Part shown: in pieces, positions 1 through 10,842 of the stretch
Layout of the letters: each line of letters starts with the position of its first letter
How positions within the stretch are numbered: position 1 is the stretch's first letter
Assembly (NCBI GenBank): GCA_037447655.1
Contig: JBBHKE010002200.1
Location: 79,393 to 143,392 of the forward strand
Direction of reading: 5' to 3'
DNA length: 64,000 nt
DNA from: Zygnema cylindricum
Taxonomy: Eukaryota; Streptophyta; Zygnematophyceae; Zygnematales; Zygnemataceae
Program-made: the position numbers and the translations under genes
Notes under the pieces: model-generated
The model's database searches: none
Told to the model about the DNA's origin: nothing
Seen by the model: only the letters and a program-made list of their open reading frames with translations

Positions 1-52
1 GTAAGAGTTTTTTGTGAGGGTTGGAATTGGAGATGGGAAGGGCTAAAATTAT

Positions 53-596
53 GGCTGGGATTAGGGTCGGATGTTGGAACAGAGTTCAAAGCGAAGGGTA
101 GAGGTTAAGGTTGGGAGTGTTTTTTGAGAATGTACTATTGACAAACTGTAGATTGGAAACTAGTTCATTTCCATGCTATTTCTGTGAGAAAGGCTCTTAC
201 CTAAATACTTCAAGTTAAATTGATTTCTTGCCCGTGTTGTCTTGGAATAGCTTGCACCAAAACCACATGCCTGACCATGGCCATGTGCACGCTAATTGCC
301 GCTACATTTGTTAGTTGGTGTACACTTTCCAGTGAATGAAACATGAAATAGTGTAGAACCAAATTCTAGAAGATTAACTTGTATGAATTGACAAAGTTAA
401 TCGTAAAATTTAAGTTAGCGTGGATGTCCTATTTGTGTCATTTTCACGAATGGACCACACTAATTTACCAATCCACAACACCTCTGACTGCGCCGATTAC
501 AACCTACACTATCTACAAGTTATAGTTGTCAATAATGATTCGTTATGTCGTCTTACCATAAAAATAAAGTGAGCAAAGTAGGTTTTAGATTAGAGC
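53..596 (+). repeat. Dispersed repeat R1, uninterrupted copy
   Basis: This block is found again, diverged, at 7088-7270 and 11985-12290. Shared landmarks in the same order are TTAGGGTCGGATGTTGGAAC, GATTGGAAACTAGTT, TTTCTGTGAGAAAG, GCACCAAAACC, GTGAATGAAACATGAAATAG and GGTTTTAGATTAGA. The second copy is split by a GA microsatellite and a Copia element, so this copy shows the unsplit arrangement. No coding potential was recognised. Confidence 0.8.
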
Positions 597-1404
597 TGAA
601 CGTGTTAAGGGTTACTGTAAAATAATTGATATGTGTTGACATAACAACAGGCTTCAAATAGAAATTAGATCGGCACTATGTTTTGAAGTCGTCAAAAAAA
701 GACAAAAGGTTTTCTTTCTTAGAAAAAAAAAGCTCGGGCCCTCGTTTCACCTTCCTTACCCAATCAAATGCGCAAAAAGTTCTTTAGTATGATAATGCGT
801 CTTTGTGTGGAAAGAAAAACGGAGCCTTGGGAGAAAAAGTAGCCACATTAGCAGAAAAGCTGAAAACCAAACGATCCTTATGAATTTAGTATCTTGGGGT
901 GTGGTAAAATTTCAATATTCTATTTACATTTATATGTATTTATTTTGCTTTTTGCTTAACCTTTTTTCTATACAAGGGGTCTTATCAAATAAATTTTATA
1001 AAATTAACCAGCTTTTCCCTGTCATGTTGTTCAAGTCTTCTCCCACACCCTCTCCTTTTTCCTCTCCTCACCTTTCCCTGCTATCGTTTGTACCAACTTT
1101 AAAGCGGATAACTTACAATCCTAACACCACGTGCCAAAGGAAAATCTTTGGGAAACTAGCGGGGCACCCTAATCACTGTGTTATGCTTGAGAATAACCTT
1201 CCAAAGGGAGTTATAATGTGGACCTTATACTTTCACACCTTATTTGTACATCAAGTACAATTCTTTCTTTCAAGTAAAATGTGCTTACATTGTCCACATT
1301 AGTTATCGTGATCACTTTGTAGAACGTTTTGGAGAACATTTTGGAGAACGCGGTTCTGTGTCACGTGTTCAAAAGGCATGGGGAAAAGTAATGCAAAAAA
1401 AGAC
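597..1404. other. Intergenic stretch, no gene seen
   Basis: A+T-rich DNA with stops in all frames. The longest open frame, at 805-1302, has no recognisable domain and no splice or codon pattern that would support it. Confidence 0.5.
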
Positions 1405-1870
1405 AAACTGAAGGAAGAGCAGTCCATTTGAAGACTAGAGCTTGTGGTTTGACAAATATGAACCGTGGCACACGTTCGTAAGAAGCATAGGTACGGTGGA
1501 CGGATGAGGATACTTCGACCTCGCAGAAAATTTGCATAGAAAATAATTGTAAAACATGAAACTGTAGTGCTTGGAACACGAAAAGAAATATTATGCAACA
1601 ATCATGCACTTGATTTGCATCCAAAATTGAACGGGACATTACTTTTCGTGTTCTTCCATGCTGATTTCTCCTACATTGAAGTCTTTGTTGTCTTTGAAAA
1701 TCATTTGGGACACGTTTAAATGCAGGTTAAGTTGAATTAGCAAATGATGAGTTAAACGTACATGTGTAAGTTTTTTTTTCTGGTGAAATTCAGAATGACA
1801 TCTACTACATTCATCTTCCGTTATCAAGTATGTGGTGAAAGCGTTCACATCGCATTTACAGCAACGTTTC
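1405..1870 (+). repeat. Direct repeat R2, left copy
   Basis: Shares most of its length with 2389-2885, about 980 bp to the right and in the same orientation. Shared strings include ACTGAAGGAAGAGCAGTCC, TTTGCATAGAAAATAATT, GTAGTGCTTGGAACAC and TCATCTTCCGTTATCAAGTA. Several indels separate the copies. Minus-strand frames look alike only because the DNA is duplicated; frameshifts between copies argue against a conserved protein. Confidence 0.8.
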
Positions 1871-2388
1871 CATGAACATTTACATCTGCGTATATTTTAA
1901 GCAATTTCGCTGAGACTATAACATTGAGCAGCATAATTAATTTGCTGTGAGAAATGAGCGTAACAGTTATGTCTATGACACATCTGGAGCTAAAAACGTT
2001 TCAGTTTTACTCCAGTTCAGAAAATAGTAGCTCGTTGAGTCCAGATTGATAAAATAATAAGCTGGCTCGAGCTATTCGATAAAAACAATTGCAGCTATAT
2101 GAGTTTGCAGCAAAGTCAACTGCCGACTATCAGAGGCACAACCATCATCAGCATGTTCTTGGACACACGGATCAACCTCGACACACAACAGTTCCAGTGT
2201 TGTTAAGACCATCATATAAAAGCTACTTATCCCATGTGAAGTAACAAAAAAGGTCGCGTCCACGATGACACTTATTGTTTGGCACCATTGAAATTTCAAA
2301 TGGTCTAGAAGAGCACACAAATTGGACAAAGAATTATGATTACGAGGGCTAAAAAGCTGTCGAGGAGTTAACGCAGATCTTCCACTAA

Positions 2389-2885
2389 ACTGAAGGAAGA
2401 GCAGTCCGTTTGAAGACTAGGGCTTGTGGTTGACATATATGAACTGTGGCACACTTTCGAAAGAAACATTGGTACGGTGGAAGGACGAAGATTCTCCAGC
2501 CTCGCAGAAACTTTGCATAGAAAATAATTCTAAAACATGAAATGGTAGTGCTTGGAACACAAAATGAAACAATATGCAAAAATAATGCGCTTGATTTACA
2601 TCCAAAATTGAAAGGGATCTCCCATTCTGGTTTCTCCTACATTGAGGTCATTGTTGTCTTTAAAAATCATCTAGGACAAGTTTTAAATGCGGGTAAGATG
2701 AATTAGCGAATGATGAATTAAACGTGCATTGGGTGCCACCATGACTCTCCAGAACTTTCTACTAGTAATGACACATTGTAAGATATTTTTTCTGGTGAAA
2801 TTCAGAATGGCGTCTATTACATTCATCTTCCGTTATCAAGTATGTGGTGAAAGAGTTCACATCACATTTACAGCAACACATCCAC
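2389..2885 (+). repeat. Direct repeat R2, right copy
   Basis: Partner of 1405-1870. It carries an extra segment of roughly 45 bp near 2728-2772 (GGGTGCCACCATGACTCTCC and following) that the left copy lacks. No gene was recognised here or in the segment between the copies (1871-2388). Confidence 0.8.
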
Positions 2886-2989
2886 ACGTGACAAAACATC
2901 CTACAATCTCCCAATAAGCATTGACGCATTTCATGAAATCCACAAATTCACTATTTTTTCTCAAATTCGAATAAAGCGTTACCACTCGC

Positions 2990-3834
2990 TGCAGAACTGC
3001 TATTCAGCCTGACTCGCCACAGTATCGCGATTCGATTCGAACAGAGGAACGCGGCGAATGTCGGCCGGCGAGCGATTCGCGGCTGTTCCAGCGGACGCTG
3101 CTTCTCCACTTAGCGCGTGCCGACCGCCCGTCTTTCCACGCCGTACGGCTGCGGTTCCATGGGTTTGAATTTGACCGTAAATGGCGATCCGCCGTTGACC
3201 GGAATGCGTCGTCTCACGTGCGCGGTTTACAGAATTTTCATTCCGTTGGGTTGTTGACCAATACCGTACGGTCAAGTAATGAACGGTACACTGCTTTCAG
3301 CTGGCAGGAAATTTCCCGATCCTCGTTTTACCGTACCGTCCTGTTTTCATCGAATTGAGTTCTGTTCGTGTCTTCCAATGGACGTTTTTTTTTTTTTTTT
3401 TTTCGAATGCCCATCTCGCGCGAGAGAGGCGGAAGGCGGTCGATGACGGTTGGCGAAAGCCGGCAGCTGACGGCCAATTTGGTCGAATTGAAGTCCGGTC
3501 GTCACCCGCACGTGTGCACAAAGGTCAGTTTCCCTACACTGCAGCTTCCGTACGCGGTACGCTGTACGGTAATTCCAGGAGCCCGCTGCAGTCTTCTCCG
3601 GCGCTACAACACTTTGGGCTTTTCCGGCCGCGCACCGCAATTCACCGCGATTCTCCGTTCGAAAGTTTGAACCGGCCACGCGTCACAGCCAGTCAAAAGT
3701 GCGCCGCGGCCGACCATACGCCTACGACCGTCGATCTGGTCAACGGCAGATCCGGAGCGTCCAAGTTTTTCTCTCGTATTTTTCCGTCACAGCAGTCGCT
3801 ACTAGCTGTACCTCTCCCCTTCGCTGAAATTCCT
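2990..3834 (+). promoter_or_regulatory. GC-rich, CpG-dense region upstream of the pherophorin gene
   Basis: Base composition changes abruptly from A+T-rich flanks to a GC-rich, CpG-rich block that ends just before a TATA box. The position directly upstream of a supported gene suggests a promoter or enhancer region. It contains an 18-T run near 3386-3403. Short open frames on both strands have no recognisable domain. Confidence 0.4.
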
Positions 3835-3842
3835 TATAAATA
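3835..3842 (+). promoter_or_regulatory. TATA box of the pherophorin gene
   Basis: The sequence is TATAAATA. It lies 186 bp before the chosen ATG and at the end of the GC-rich block, so transcription would start near 3865-3875 and leave a 5' leader of about 150 nt. The leader has no ATG before 4021. Confidence 0.55.
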
Positions 3843-4020
3843 GTGACTTTGGACAGAAGGAGAAACCGACCAGCGAAGCAACACACTAAGAATACATTCC
3901 ACTTTCTTAAAAGCATAAAATAAATCAACCCGAAATTTTTAGCCATTGAAATCTTTGTTCATTGTAAAAGAAGCAACCACGGTGGCCCTAAGAGATACAC
4001 AGAGGAAGGAAAAGAATCCC

Positions 4021-6474
4021 ATGGCTAAGGCAAATCTGTCTTCCAAACTCAGTTGGCGCCTGGTACTGTGCGCCGTGGCGTTGGCGATGAGCCACACTCC
4101 TTTTTGTGCCGAGGCTGCGCGCAGTTTCGGAATAAGGATGGACGGTGGAAACATGTTGAACCGCGCGTCTGCTCGAACTTTGATGACAGTCTCCTCCACT
4201 TCCTTCCCTCAGTGCGACTTTTTCCTTTCCCCGACAAACGAGACCATCCCAAGCATCAGGTAGGATCGACGACCCGACTCGGTTTCTCCATTTGGGTGTG
4301 TTCCTGAGTTAGAATACGGAAACACGGATTCTCTGCATTGGTTGGAATGTGCAGAGCTGGAAGTCGTCAGCTGAATGCTTAAATTGTAGACTAGGAAATC
4401 ATCAGCCGGGAGTGGAGTGGAGAGGCTAGAGGAAGATAGAGTGATGAATAGAAGATGGAGATTAAGGGGGAGAAATGGCGCAGGAAGGGAAGGAGGATGG
4501 GAGGAGGGAGGGAGGGAAGAAAGGATAGAGGAATGGAGAGAGGGAGAACGGGAGGTAGGGTAGGTACGAAGGTAGGCAGACAGGTAGTGGTAAAAAGGGA
4601 AATTTGGGTAGGGAAAGGGAATGGGAAAAAGGATCAGGAAAGGGGTGAAGGGATTGTAAAAGAGGAGAAAAGGGACGAAGAGAAAGGGGAGAGAGGTGAT
4701 GAGAATCTGCGCGAGGAAGAGAGGAGGGAGGGGGGGAGAGGGGGAGGGGGGGAGGGGAAGTGAGGGAGATGATAAAGGCGGGATTTTGGGTACTTTATTT
4801 TTTCCGACCTTCACCTTTTCTCCCCTTTTTCCCCTCGGCTCATCCTCCCTTTTCCCCATCACGCTTTGTAGTCTCCTCGTATTTTTTCTCAGTTTTCCTC
4901 TTTCTCTACCACACATCTTCTCCCTTTGTCTGCATATGCATCTACCTTACTACAGTTTTTTTATTTTTCCCCCAAAAGTTGGAGCTTTGCAAATGTTGGC
5001 GGGAAAAAATGTTTTTCGAATCCTCAGAAAACCTGTAATTCAAGGCCGATCGGATTTTCTTTGTTTGTTTTCATTTCTATTTGAAAAAATCAATGCATTG
5101 TATTTTAGCAAGCAATCTATTTGATATGCATTTTTCATACGCGTGTTCATTCGAAAAACAGAAAACCACTGACGCAAAACTTTTGGTCCATTTCAGTTTG
5201 GACGGATCAACTGACATGGGAGTAGGGCCATACGTTATGGACTCCGTGAGTGGAGAGATCATCGAAGTCGACAGTTCCGGAGAGGCCTCCTTCATCTGCT
5301 CGGATAATGCGGGAACTGGCACTGGCGACCAGTTTTATGTCAACGGACAAGCGGCTCAGATCAAGTTCCGCAGCTTTAATTCGGTAAGTCTAAAAAATTG
5401 AAAGAATTCAGCGCCAAAACCCATTGGCGCGCGGTGGTCTGTCACGGATTGATCTCTACGTTTCAATGTTCCTAAACTAGTTCATTTTTAATAATTAGAC
5501 AAGGCGGTGTAAAAACATATAATGAACGGAAGGTTGGAATTCCATCAAAATAGTTGACAACTTGACAAGGTTTAGAAATTGAGGCTTACGCTATGCTGTT
5601 TGCCACCTATTGCAGGCACCCAAAACCTACTTCCAGAACTCTTGCTTCGTGATTCCTCTCACCGCGGTACAAATTCCAACCGGCAATACCGTACTAAACC
5701 TCAACTTGGGTGACACAAACCAGCAAACTTACCCCGACGAGCGCCGATGCCTTGTCTTTGGCACGGGGCCCTCAACCGCACCGTGCACATGTTCAACCTC
5801 CTTTAAAACTCTTCCCGTATCGCCTCCACCACCTCCTCCTTCTCCTCCTCCTCCCTCACCTTCTCCCCCACCTCCCTCACCTTCTCCCCCACCTCCCTCA
5901 CCTTCTCCCCCACCTCCCTCACCTTCTCCCCCACCTCCATCGCCACCCCCCACCTCCACCGTCTCCTCCCCCTCCTTCGCCTTCACCTCCTCCACCGTCG
6001 CCTCCTCCCCCACCCCCTCCTTCACCACCACCTCCTCCCGCATGCAACACCTCTTGCCCGTCCACTCCCTTGGAGCTTTGCGACTTCTACTTTGCGGGAT
6101 ACAAAAGCGAAATCCCCACGATTGCGCTTGTGAACGGCGAGGGAACGAGTTTGAGTACCGGTTTGAGGACAAATAAGACGGGAGATGAGCTTGTCGTTGA
6201 GGTGGATGAGTCCGGTTCCGCTCTCTTCCGAGAATGTCCGGCAGCTACTAACTCTGTCGGAAATCAATTCTACCTAAATGGTGAAGATGCTGTTTTGAAA
6301 GCCCGGACCTTCCAAACAACTCCGGGCATCGATTACTTCCGCAGCCGTTGTGTCATGTTGCCCGTTACCGTGTTCAGAATCATGTATAAAGGTGTTGCTT
6401 TCAATGTCCCGGCGGACGATACGGAGAACCTCTTCGACACAACAAGGCAATGTGTGATGTTTAAGACGTCGTAA
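4021..6474 (+). CDS. Pherophorin-like extracellular matrix glycoprotein, three exons, one frameshift
   Basis: Exons are 4021-4259, 5197-5383 and 5616-6474. Both introns are GT-AG and the phases join correctly. The start is the ATG at 4021, which opens a hydrophobic signal peptide (about residues 1-32, ending near FCAEA). The first globular domain follows (FPQCDFFLSP to about CLVFGTGP, split over three exons), then a rod of SPPPPP and SPSPPPP repeats (about 5818-6040), then a second globular domain from CNTSCPSTPLELCDFYF to the TAA at 6472. Two homologous Cys-rich domains (FYVNGQA and FYLNGED are matching motifs) around a Ser-Pro rod are the classic pherophorin layout. Such proteins are secreted and form the algal cell wall or matrix, and the prolines are normally hydroxylated and glycosylated. 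The frame changes by one base at a C6 run, 5946-5951; five C would give one frame of about 427 residues. This is either a sequence error or an inactivating indel. Confidence 0.85.
4400..4790 (+). repeat. Purine-rich tract in pherophorin intron 1
   Basis: Nearly pure G/A stretch (GGGAGG, GGAGAG and AAGGGG motifs) within the 937-bp first intron (4260-5196). It is followed by a T/C-rich half leading to the acceptor TTTCAG. Open frames here on either strand are low-complexity artefacts. Confidence 0.7.
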
Positions 6475-7087
6475 GCTTTTACGATTTTTTTTGTTGCAAT
6501 ACATCAATTGGATTTCTTTTCCATGCCTCCCTCAATCCTATGCAACTTAGAGGCAGAGTTGGAAGCTACTCGAGCACTGCAGTTTTTTGCTAGAAAATTT
6601 AATCTAATTGTGATTTTCTTATCCAAAAAGGTGTAAATAGATCTTAGTCTAGGCTATTGTAAATGCTTGATCATAGGTTTTTTATCATTTGTCCGGGAAA
6701 TTTTTCATTTCCTCTTATTTATTATCAATCAAGAATCGATTTTTCCCTTTTTGCCTGTTGCTTCTTACTTTTTCTATGAATTGAATGGAAATAGACAAAA
6801 GGTGTTGTTACCTCAATGCGTTTTTATTTTGAAGTTACCAAGTTTTTGAGCAAATTAGTTGCGACTCTAATGTATTTCCGAAACAGTATTGGTGCCAATT
6901 TATCGACAGTGTGGATGTAATGAATTGCGAAATAGTTTAAAGATGTCATGCCAAAAAACGCATTCCCTTCACCAAGTTAGTGCAGATTCGGTTTTAGACC
7001 TGTCTGAAACACAAGAAATATAGCCAGATTTTGAAATCGCGACAGTGTTTATTTCTCACGTACACAATCTCTTAGGCTAATTTTTTT
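6475..7087 (+). terminator. 3' flank of the pherophorin gene with candidate TGTAA poly(A) signals
   Basis: A+T-rich sequence after the TAA stop. TGTAA occurs near 6633 and 6658, about 160-185 bp downstream. TGTAA is the usual poly(A) signal in chlorophyte algae, so a 3' end near 6670 is likely. Nothing else was recognised up to the repeat at 7088. Confidence 0.35.
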
Positions 7088-7270
7088 GGCTGGAATTAGG
7101 GTCGGATGTTGGAACAGAGTTCAAAGCGAAGGATAGCGGTTGAGGTATGAGTTAGGAGAATTGTTTGATAATGTGCTATTGAGAAGCTGTGGATTGGAAA
7201 CTAGTTTATTTCCATCTATTTCTGTGAGAAAGACTCTTACCTTAATACGTCAACGTAAAAAGTTTTCTTG
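7088..7270 (+). repeat. Repeat R1, second copy, left part
   Basis: Matches 53-235. The homology stops where a G/GA-rich microsatellite begins (7271-7330) and resumes at 11985, on the far side of the Copia-A insertion. Confidence 0.8.
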
Positions 7271-7330
7271 CTAGTAGGGTCTTAAAGGGAGAGGGGGGGG
7301 GAGAGGGAGAGAGAGAGCGAGCGAGAGAGA

Positions 7331-7902
7331 TGAAAGGATCGATAATAAACTCTGAGCTCACTTACAAGCACTTATAGCAGCAGAAGCATTCAGATTATAA
7401 AACATTAAATCAACATTGAAGAGACATTTCAAAAAAATTCTCACATTAATATAAAACTGAAATTACAATCTTTTTCTATCTCTTCTATTACTCCATATAA
7501 TCCTCCAATTCCTCATTGATTAATTAACACACAGTCATGGTGTCCCTTAAATACAATACCAGCCATGGCGTGACACGTGTGAGCGTGCGCCGCCAAGAAG
7601 CCTCTAGAAATCTGCCACCTGTCCACAGATTAAACTAAAATACTCTAAATTTCACTAAGGGCTGAAACATAGCAAAACGACAAGCTAAGACGAAAGTACT
7701 AGACAAAACTAGAAGTACTATCGTACTAAATTAGACGTACGGAAATTCTAGACGCGAAACAAATATATTTCGCGAAACATACATAGTACTTTCTCGAAAT
7801 CGTACGTCAAAGTACTTTCGATTCATTCTAGAAAGTACAGTTTTTCTTTCGCAAAATCGAACCGATTCCGCGTGCGTACGATTCTTTCAATGAATCGTAA
7901 CA
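7331..7902 (-). repeat. Copia-A 3' LTR
   Basis: A 572-bp copy of 11320-11891. It is the 3' LTR because the element reads on the minus strand. Sense-strand ends are TGTTACGATTCATTG and GATCCTTTCA. Confidence 0.92.
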
Positions 7903-7914
7903 TTCCCCCTCTTC
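7903..7914 (-). promoter_or_regulatory. Copia-A polypurine tract
   Basis: The minus strand reads GAAGAGGGGGAA immediately before the 3' LTR, the expected site for priming plus-strand DNA synthesis. Confidence 0.8.
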
Positions 7915-8051
7915 ATTGAAGAATCGTCAAATCCCACTAGAACCAAAATAAACTCCTAAACTCATGGTCGATTCTTTCAATATCCAACACACGAATTTCT
8001 CGCCTCCGTGTATGATTGAGGATCGCCGGCCAAATTCTCGCACATTGATTT

Positions 8052-8930
8052 CTATAAAAGGAATTCCGTCTCCTTCGCATCGGAGACGAAATAATGGGAA
8101 TTGGAATTCTCTCCACCAATTTTGTCATAAGAAAGTCGATTTGGTTTCTTTCCTCTATTCTCTCGAGTACTCCGTCTAAGAACCGGAACTTGTTCCACAA
8201 TCTTCTCCTCCTCGTCCACATTCGATTTTGAACTCGAGGATTTTTGACTTTCGGTCGACATTTTGGAATTACGGCTCACATTACTCCGAACATCAATGTC
8301 AATGTCTAATTTCTCCGAACTCGAATTAACATTTGATTTTCCCTTCTTGATGTTAACAATGGATTCCGGCTCCTCATTGGAGTCCGAGTTCTCAATTTCC
8401 GGGAAATTGGCAACATCGTCTACCTCATAAAAATCAAGATTCTTCTTCAATTCCGCCGATTTCTCAATAACCGATTTTAAGTCTTCATGAAAATTAACAT
8501 TTCGGGATTCTTCCACAATGCGACGAACAGGATCAAATACACGATAAAGATTTCCTTTCGTGCTATAGCCCACGAAAATTCCGGGCCAACTTCTCGCCGC
8601 AAATTTCCCTTTCCTTTTCACTTGATCCACATACACCGTAGCGCGACATCCCCAAATTCGGAGATGATGGAGGGCCGGTTTTCGCCCATAAAGTAATTCG
8701 AATGGTGTTTTGTCACCGGAAACCGAAGTAAGTCTCCGATTACAAATGTAATTGGCAGTGAGGATAGCATCTCCCCATAATGAGATACTTTGACCGGCCG
8801 AATGCACCATCACCCTCACCATTTCTTGTAAGGTCCTATTTTTCCTTTCGGCTACTCCATTCGATTCCGGAGAATAAGGTGAAGTGAATTGTTGGGTAAT
8901 ACCCCTCAAATGCGATAAATTCGCCTCCAT
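8052..8930 (-). pseudogene. Copia-A integrase C-terminal half, shifted frame
   Basis: Continues the integrase in a frame shifted by one base relative to the ORF ending at 8836. It carries the integrase signature around PYSPESNGVAERKNRTLQ, including the third catalytic acidic residue, then the variable linker with RRSTRENRGKK near the end. Comparison with other copia integrases suggests a few residues are also missing between DNGGEF and GITQQ, so the break looks like a small deletion plus frameshift. It ends at a TAG (8052-8054); after the TAG the same frame stays open for about 24 codons that resemble the relative at 37.58 kb, then stops where RT should begin. Confidence 0.85.
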
Positions 8931-10842
8931 TATCCGAACGAATGGCTTTCAACTTCCGTTCGCATTGTCTTTCGGCAAATGCATGCCACTCAATAAAAGT
9001 TTGAAGAGCATCCGATTTTCTCTTCAATAATTGAACCCACGAAAATCTTGAATAATCATCAACGATGACCATAATATATCGATTTCCTCCAAGGCTTTCC
9101 GGCTTAATTTGTCCACATAGATCAACGTGGACAAGCTCCAAAGGATGTTGAGCCCGAAATTTCACATCTTTCGTTGGATGTGATTTCCGAATTTGTCGTC
9201 CTTGACTACATCCATCACACCCATTTACTTTTTCGCCTGTAGCAAGATCTAATCCTCTCACACAAGCCGTTTTAATCATTTTCCTCAAATTTCCTTCGGA
9301 TGTACGACACATCCGATGGTGCCATAACGTTAAATCTCCCTTTAATTCCGAGATTTGGTTTAGAATGCCCGTGGAAGAAGCATTCTTCCTAGGTCGCCTC
9401 CATAAAAGTCGGCTATGCATCGAATTGGTTACTTCGCCTTCGCCGATTAATTTGCCGTCGGCGCGATATATACGAATTGCCGAATCACCTCTAGCGACTA
9501 CGCTTCCACCGGCACGCTGAATTTGAGGTACGCTTAATAGATTCACTGAACCATCCGGAATATATAGGACATTCAATAGACGCGCCTCCGAAATAGTTTC
9601 ATTTCCAAAACAGTCCCATGTAGGTAAATTCAATCGAACGGTACCCACTTTACCAACCGTAATCGTTTGTCCACTTGCTACCGTAATTAACTTTGGTACG
9701 GTAAGTGAGCGCATGTCGTCAAAAAGTGTAGCGTCCGTACACACGTGGTGAGACGCTCCCGTGTCAATAATCCACTCCTTTTCGCGCGCGTCACTTGGTT
9801 CACTTAATGAATCAATAGAGAGGTGAAGACAAGTGAACGTTTGTCCTCCTTCGTCTCCTTCAAAATTTCCCAAGTCAACAAAATTTCCATGACTTCCACC
9901 ATGACCGCCATAGCGTCCACGACCACGACCACTATCACGTCCGCGACCGCGACCACCAAAACCGCGACCGCCTCTTACTCCTCCGCTACTAAATTTAGAG
10001 TAGCATTGTTGGCTCATATGGCCTAGTTTCCCACAATTGAAGCATTCTCTCTCTTTATCCGGACACGAAGCCGAAAAATGACCAGGCCGGTTACAACGGA
10101 AACACAAGACGTTGCTACTATCATTTTGGACGGTTCGAGATCTTAGATTTCTACCATTATCAAACCATTTTCCACGACCTCTCGGACCTCTTCCTTTTCC
10201 ATCCCCTCTTCCACGGAAATAATGTAAGTCCGCGAATTCGGGAGCGGTCACATTCAAGGATCCCGTGTCCAAAGAGCCCTTTGAAGAGCTAACACGATTA
10301 CTCTCCGCCATCTTTAAATAATTTACAATAAACTCGTAGGTGTTATTTTCCCTCGCAAGTAAAATCTCCTTGAGATGGATCCATTTATCCGGTAATGCAT
10401 TCAAAAATCCGGTTACTTTGTCCTCCTCCGTGATCACTCTCCCATTGTTGAGAAGTTGCTCCACAATAATATTGAATCTCTTCACGGCATCGTCAAAAGA
10501 TTCATTGGATTTCATTTTAAATTGCATGAAATCGGAGAACATATATTGGCCCTTGTTTTGGATTCCCCTCTCAAATTGGGATTCCAACGCCTTCCAACAT
10601 CCGTGTGCGGTGCTATGCGTGAGGAAATGATCATGCACGGACACCGAACAAGTTTGCATTAGTCCGGTGATGGCCGCAAGATTCTTTCGCTTCCACAACC
10701 GACGAGCCTTCGCATCTCCAACCGGCATTTTCTCTTCTCCATTGACGACCTTCCAAAGGCCTCTCAAAATCAATTGAGCTCGAATATATTTCTTCCACGA
10801 AGGGTAATTCGATCCATTGAATACGACGGTCTTTCCGGGCAT
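8836..10842 (-). CDS. Copia-A gag, protease and N-terminal integrase
   Basis: A 668-codon open frame. Residues about 10-190 are the copia-type gag (YPSWKKYIRAQLILRGLW). Two CCHC zinc knuckles follow near residues 244 and 267 (CFRCNRPGHFSASC and CFNCGKLGHMSQQC), with a Gly-Arg-rich tail. The aspartic protease motif WIIDTGASHH is near residue 357. The integrase HHCC zinc region (WHHRMC...CDGCSQG) is followed by the catalytic core with VHVDLCG near 569 and RSDNGGEF near 631. The frame is then lost. Its ATG directly follows the UAG that ends the small upstream ORF in the same frame. Gag and protease appear intact, so the product could still form particles. Confidence 0.88.
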   Translation of the reverse strand: MPGKTVVFNGSNYPSWKKYIRAQLILRGLWKVVNGEEKMPVGDAKARRLWKRKNLAAITGLMQTCSVSVHDHFLTHSTAHGCWKALESQFERGIQNKGQYMFSDFMQFKMKSNESFDDAVKRFNIIVEQLLNNGRVITEEDKVTGFLNALPDKWIHLKEILLARENNTYEFIVNYLKMAESNRVSSSKGSLDTGSLNVTAPEFADLHYFRGRGDGKGRGPRGRGKWFDNGRNLRSRTVQNDSSNVLCFRCNRPGHFSASCPDKERECFNCGKLGHMSQQCYSKFSSGGVRGGRGFGGRGRGRDSGRGRGRYGGHGGSHGNFVDLGNFEGDEGGQTFTCLHLSIDSLSEPSDAREKEWIIDTGASHHVCTDATLFDDMRSLTVPKLITVASGQTITVGKVGTVRLNLPTWDCFGNETISEARLLNVLYIPDGSVNLLSVPQIQRAGGSVVARGDSAIRIYRADGKLIGEGEVTNSMHSRLLWRRPRKNASSTGILNQISELKGDLTLWHHRMCRTSEGNLRKMIKTACVRGLDLATGEKVNGCDGCSQGRQIRKSHPTKDVKFRAQHPLELVHVDLCGQIKPESLGGNRYIMVIVDDYSRFSWVQLLKRKSDALQTFIEWHAFAERQCERKLKAIRSDNGGEFIAFEGYYPTIHFTLFSGIEWSSRKEK

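Noticed and set aside
1299-2605. Similar minus-strand peptides at 1299-1639 and 2385-2605 as members of a small gene family
   Set aside because: They are explained by DNA duplication R2; frames are broken by indels between copies and no domain or splice pattern supports them.
4209-4916. Open frames of 235 codons (minus) and 102-142 codons (plus) in 4.2-5.1 kb
   Set aside because: They arise from a purine-rich tract inside pherophorin intron 1; composition is low-complexity Ser/Pro/Leu or Gly/Arg/Glu.
8116-8221. Minus-strand Arg-rich frame at 7937-8221 as a further Copia-A protein
   Set aside because: It overlaps the integrase tail in another frame and crosses the UAG region that is conserved in the main frame; composition reflects overprinting.
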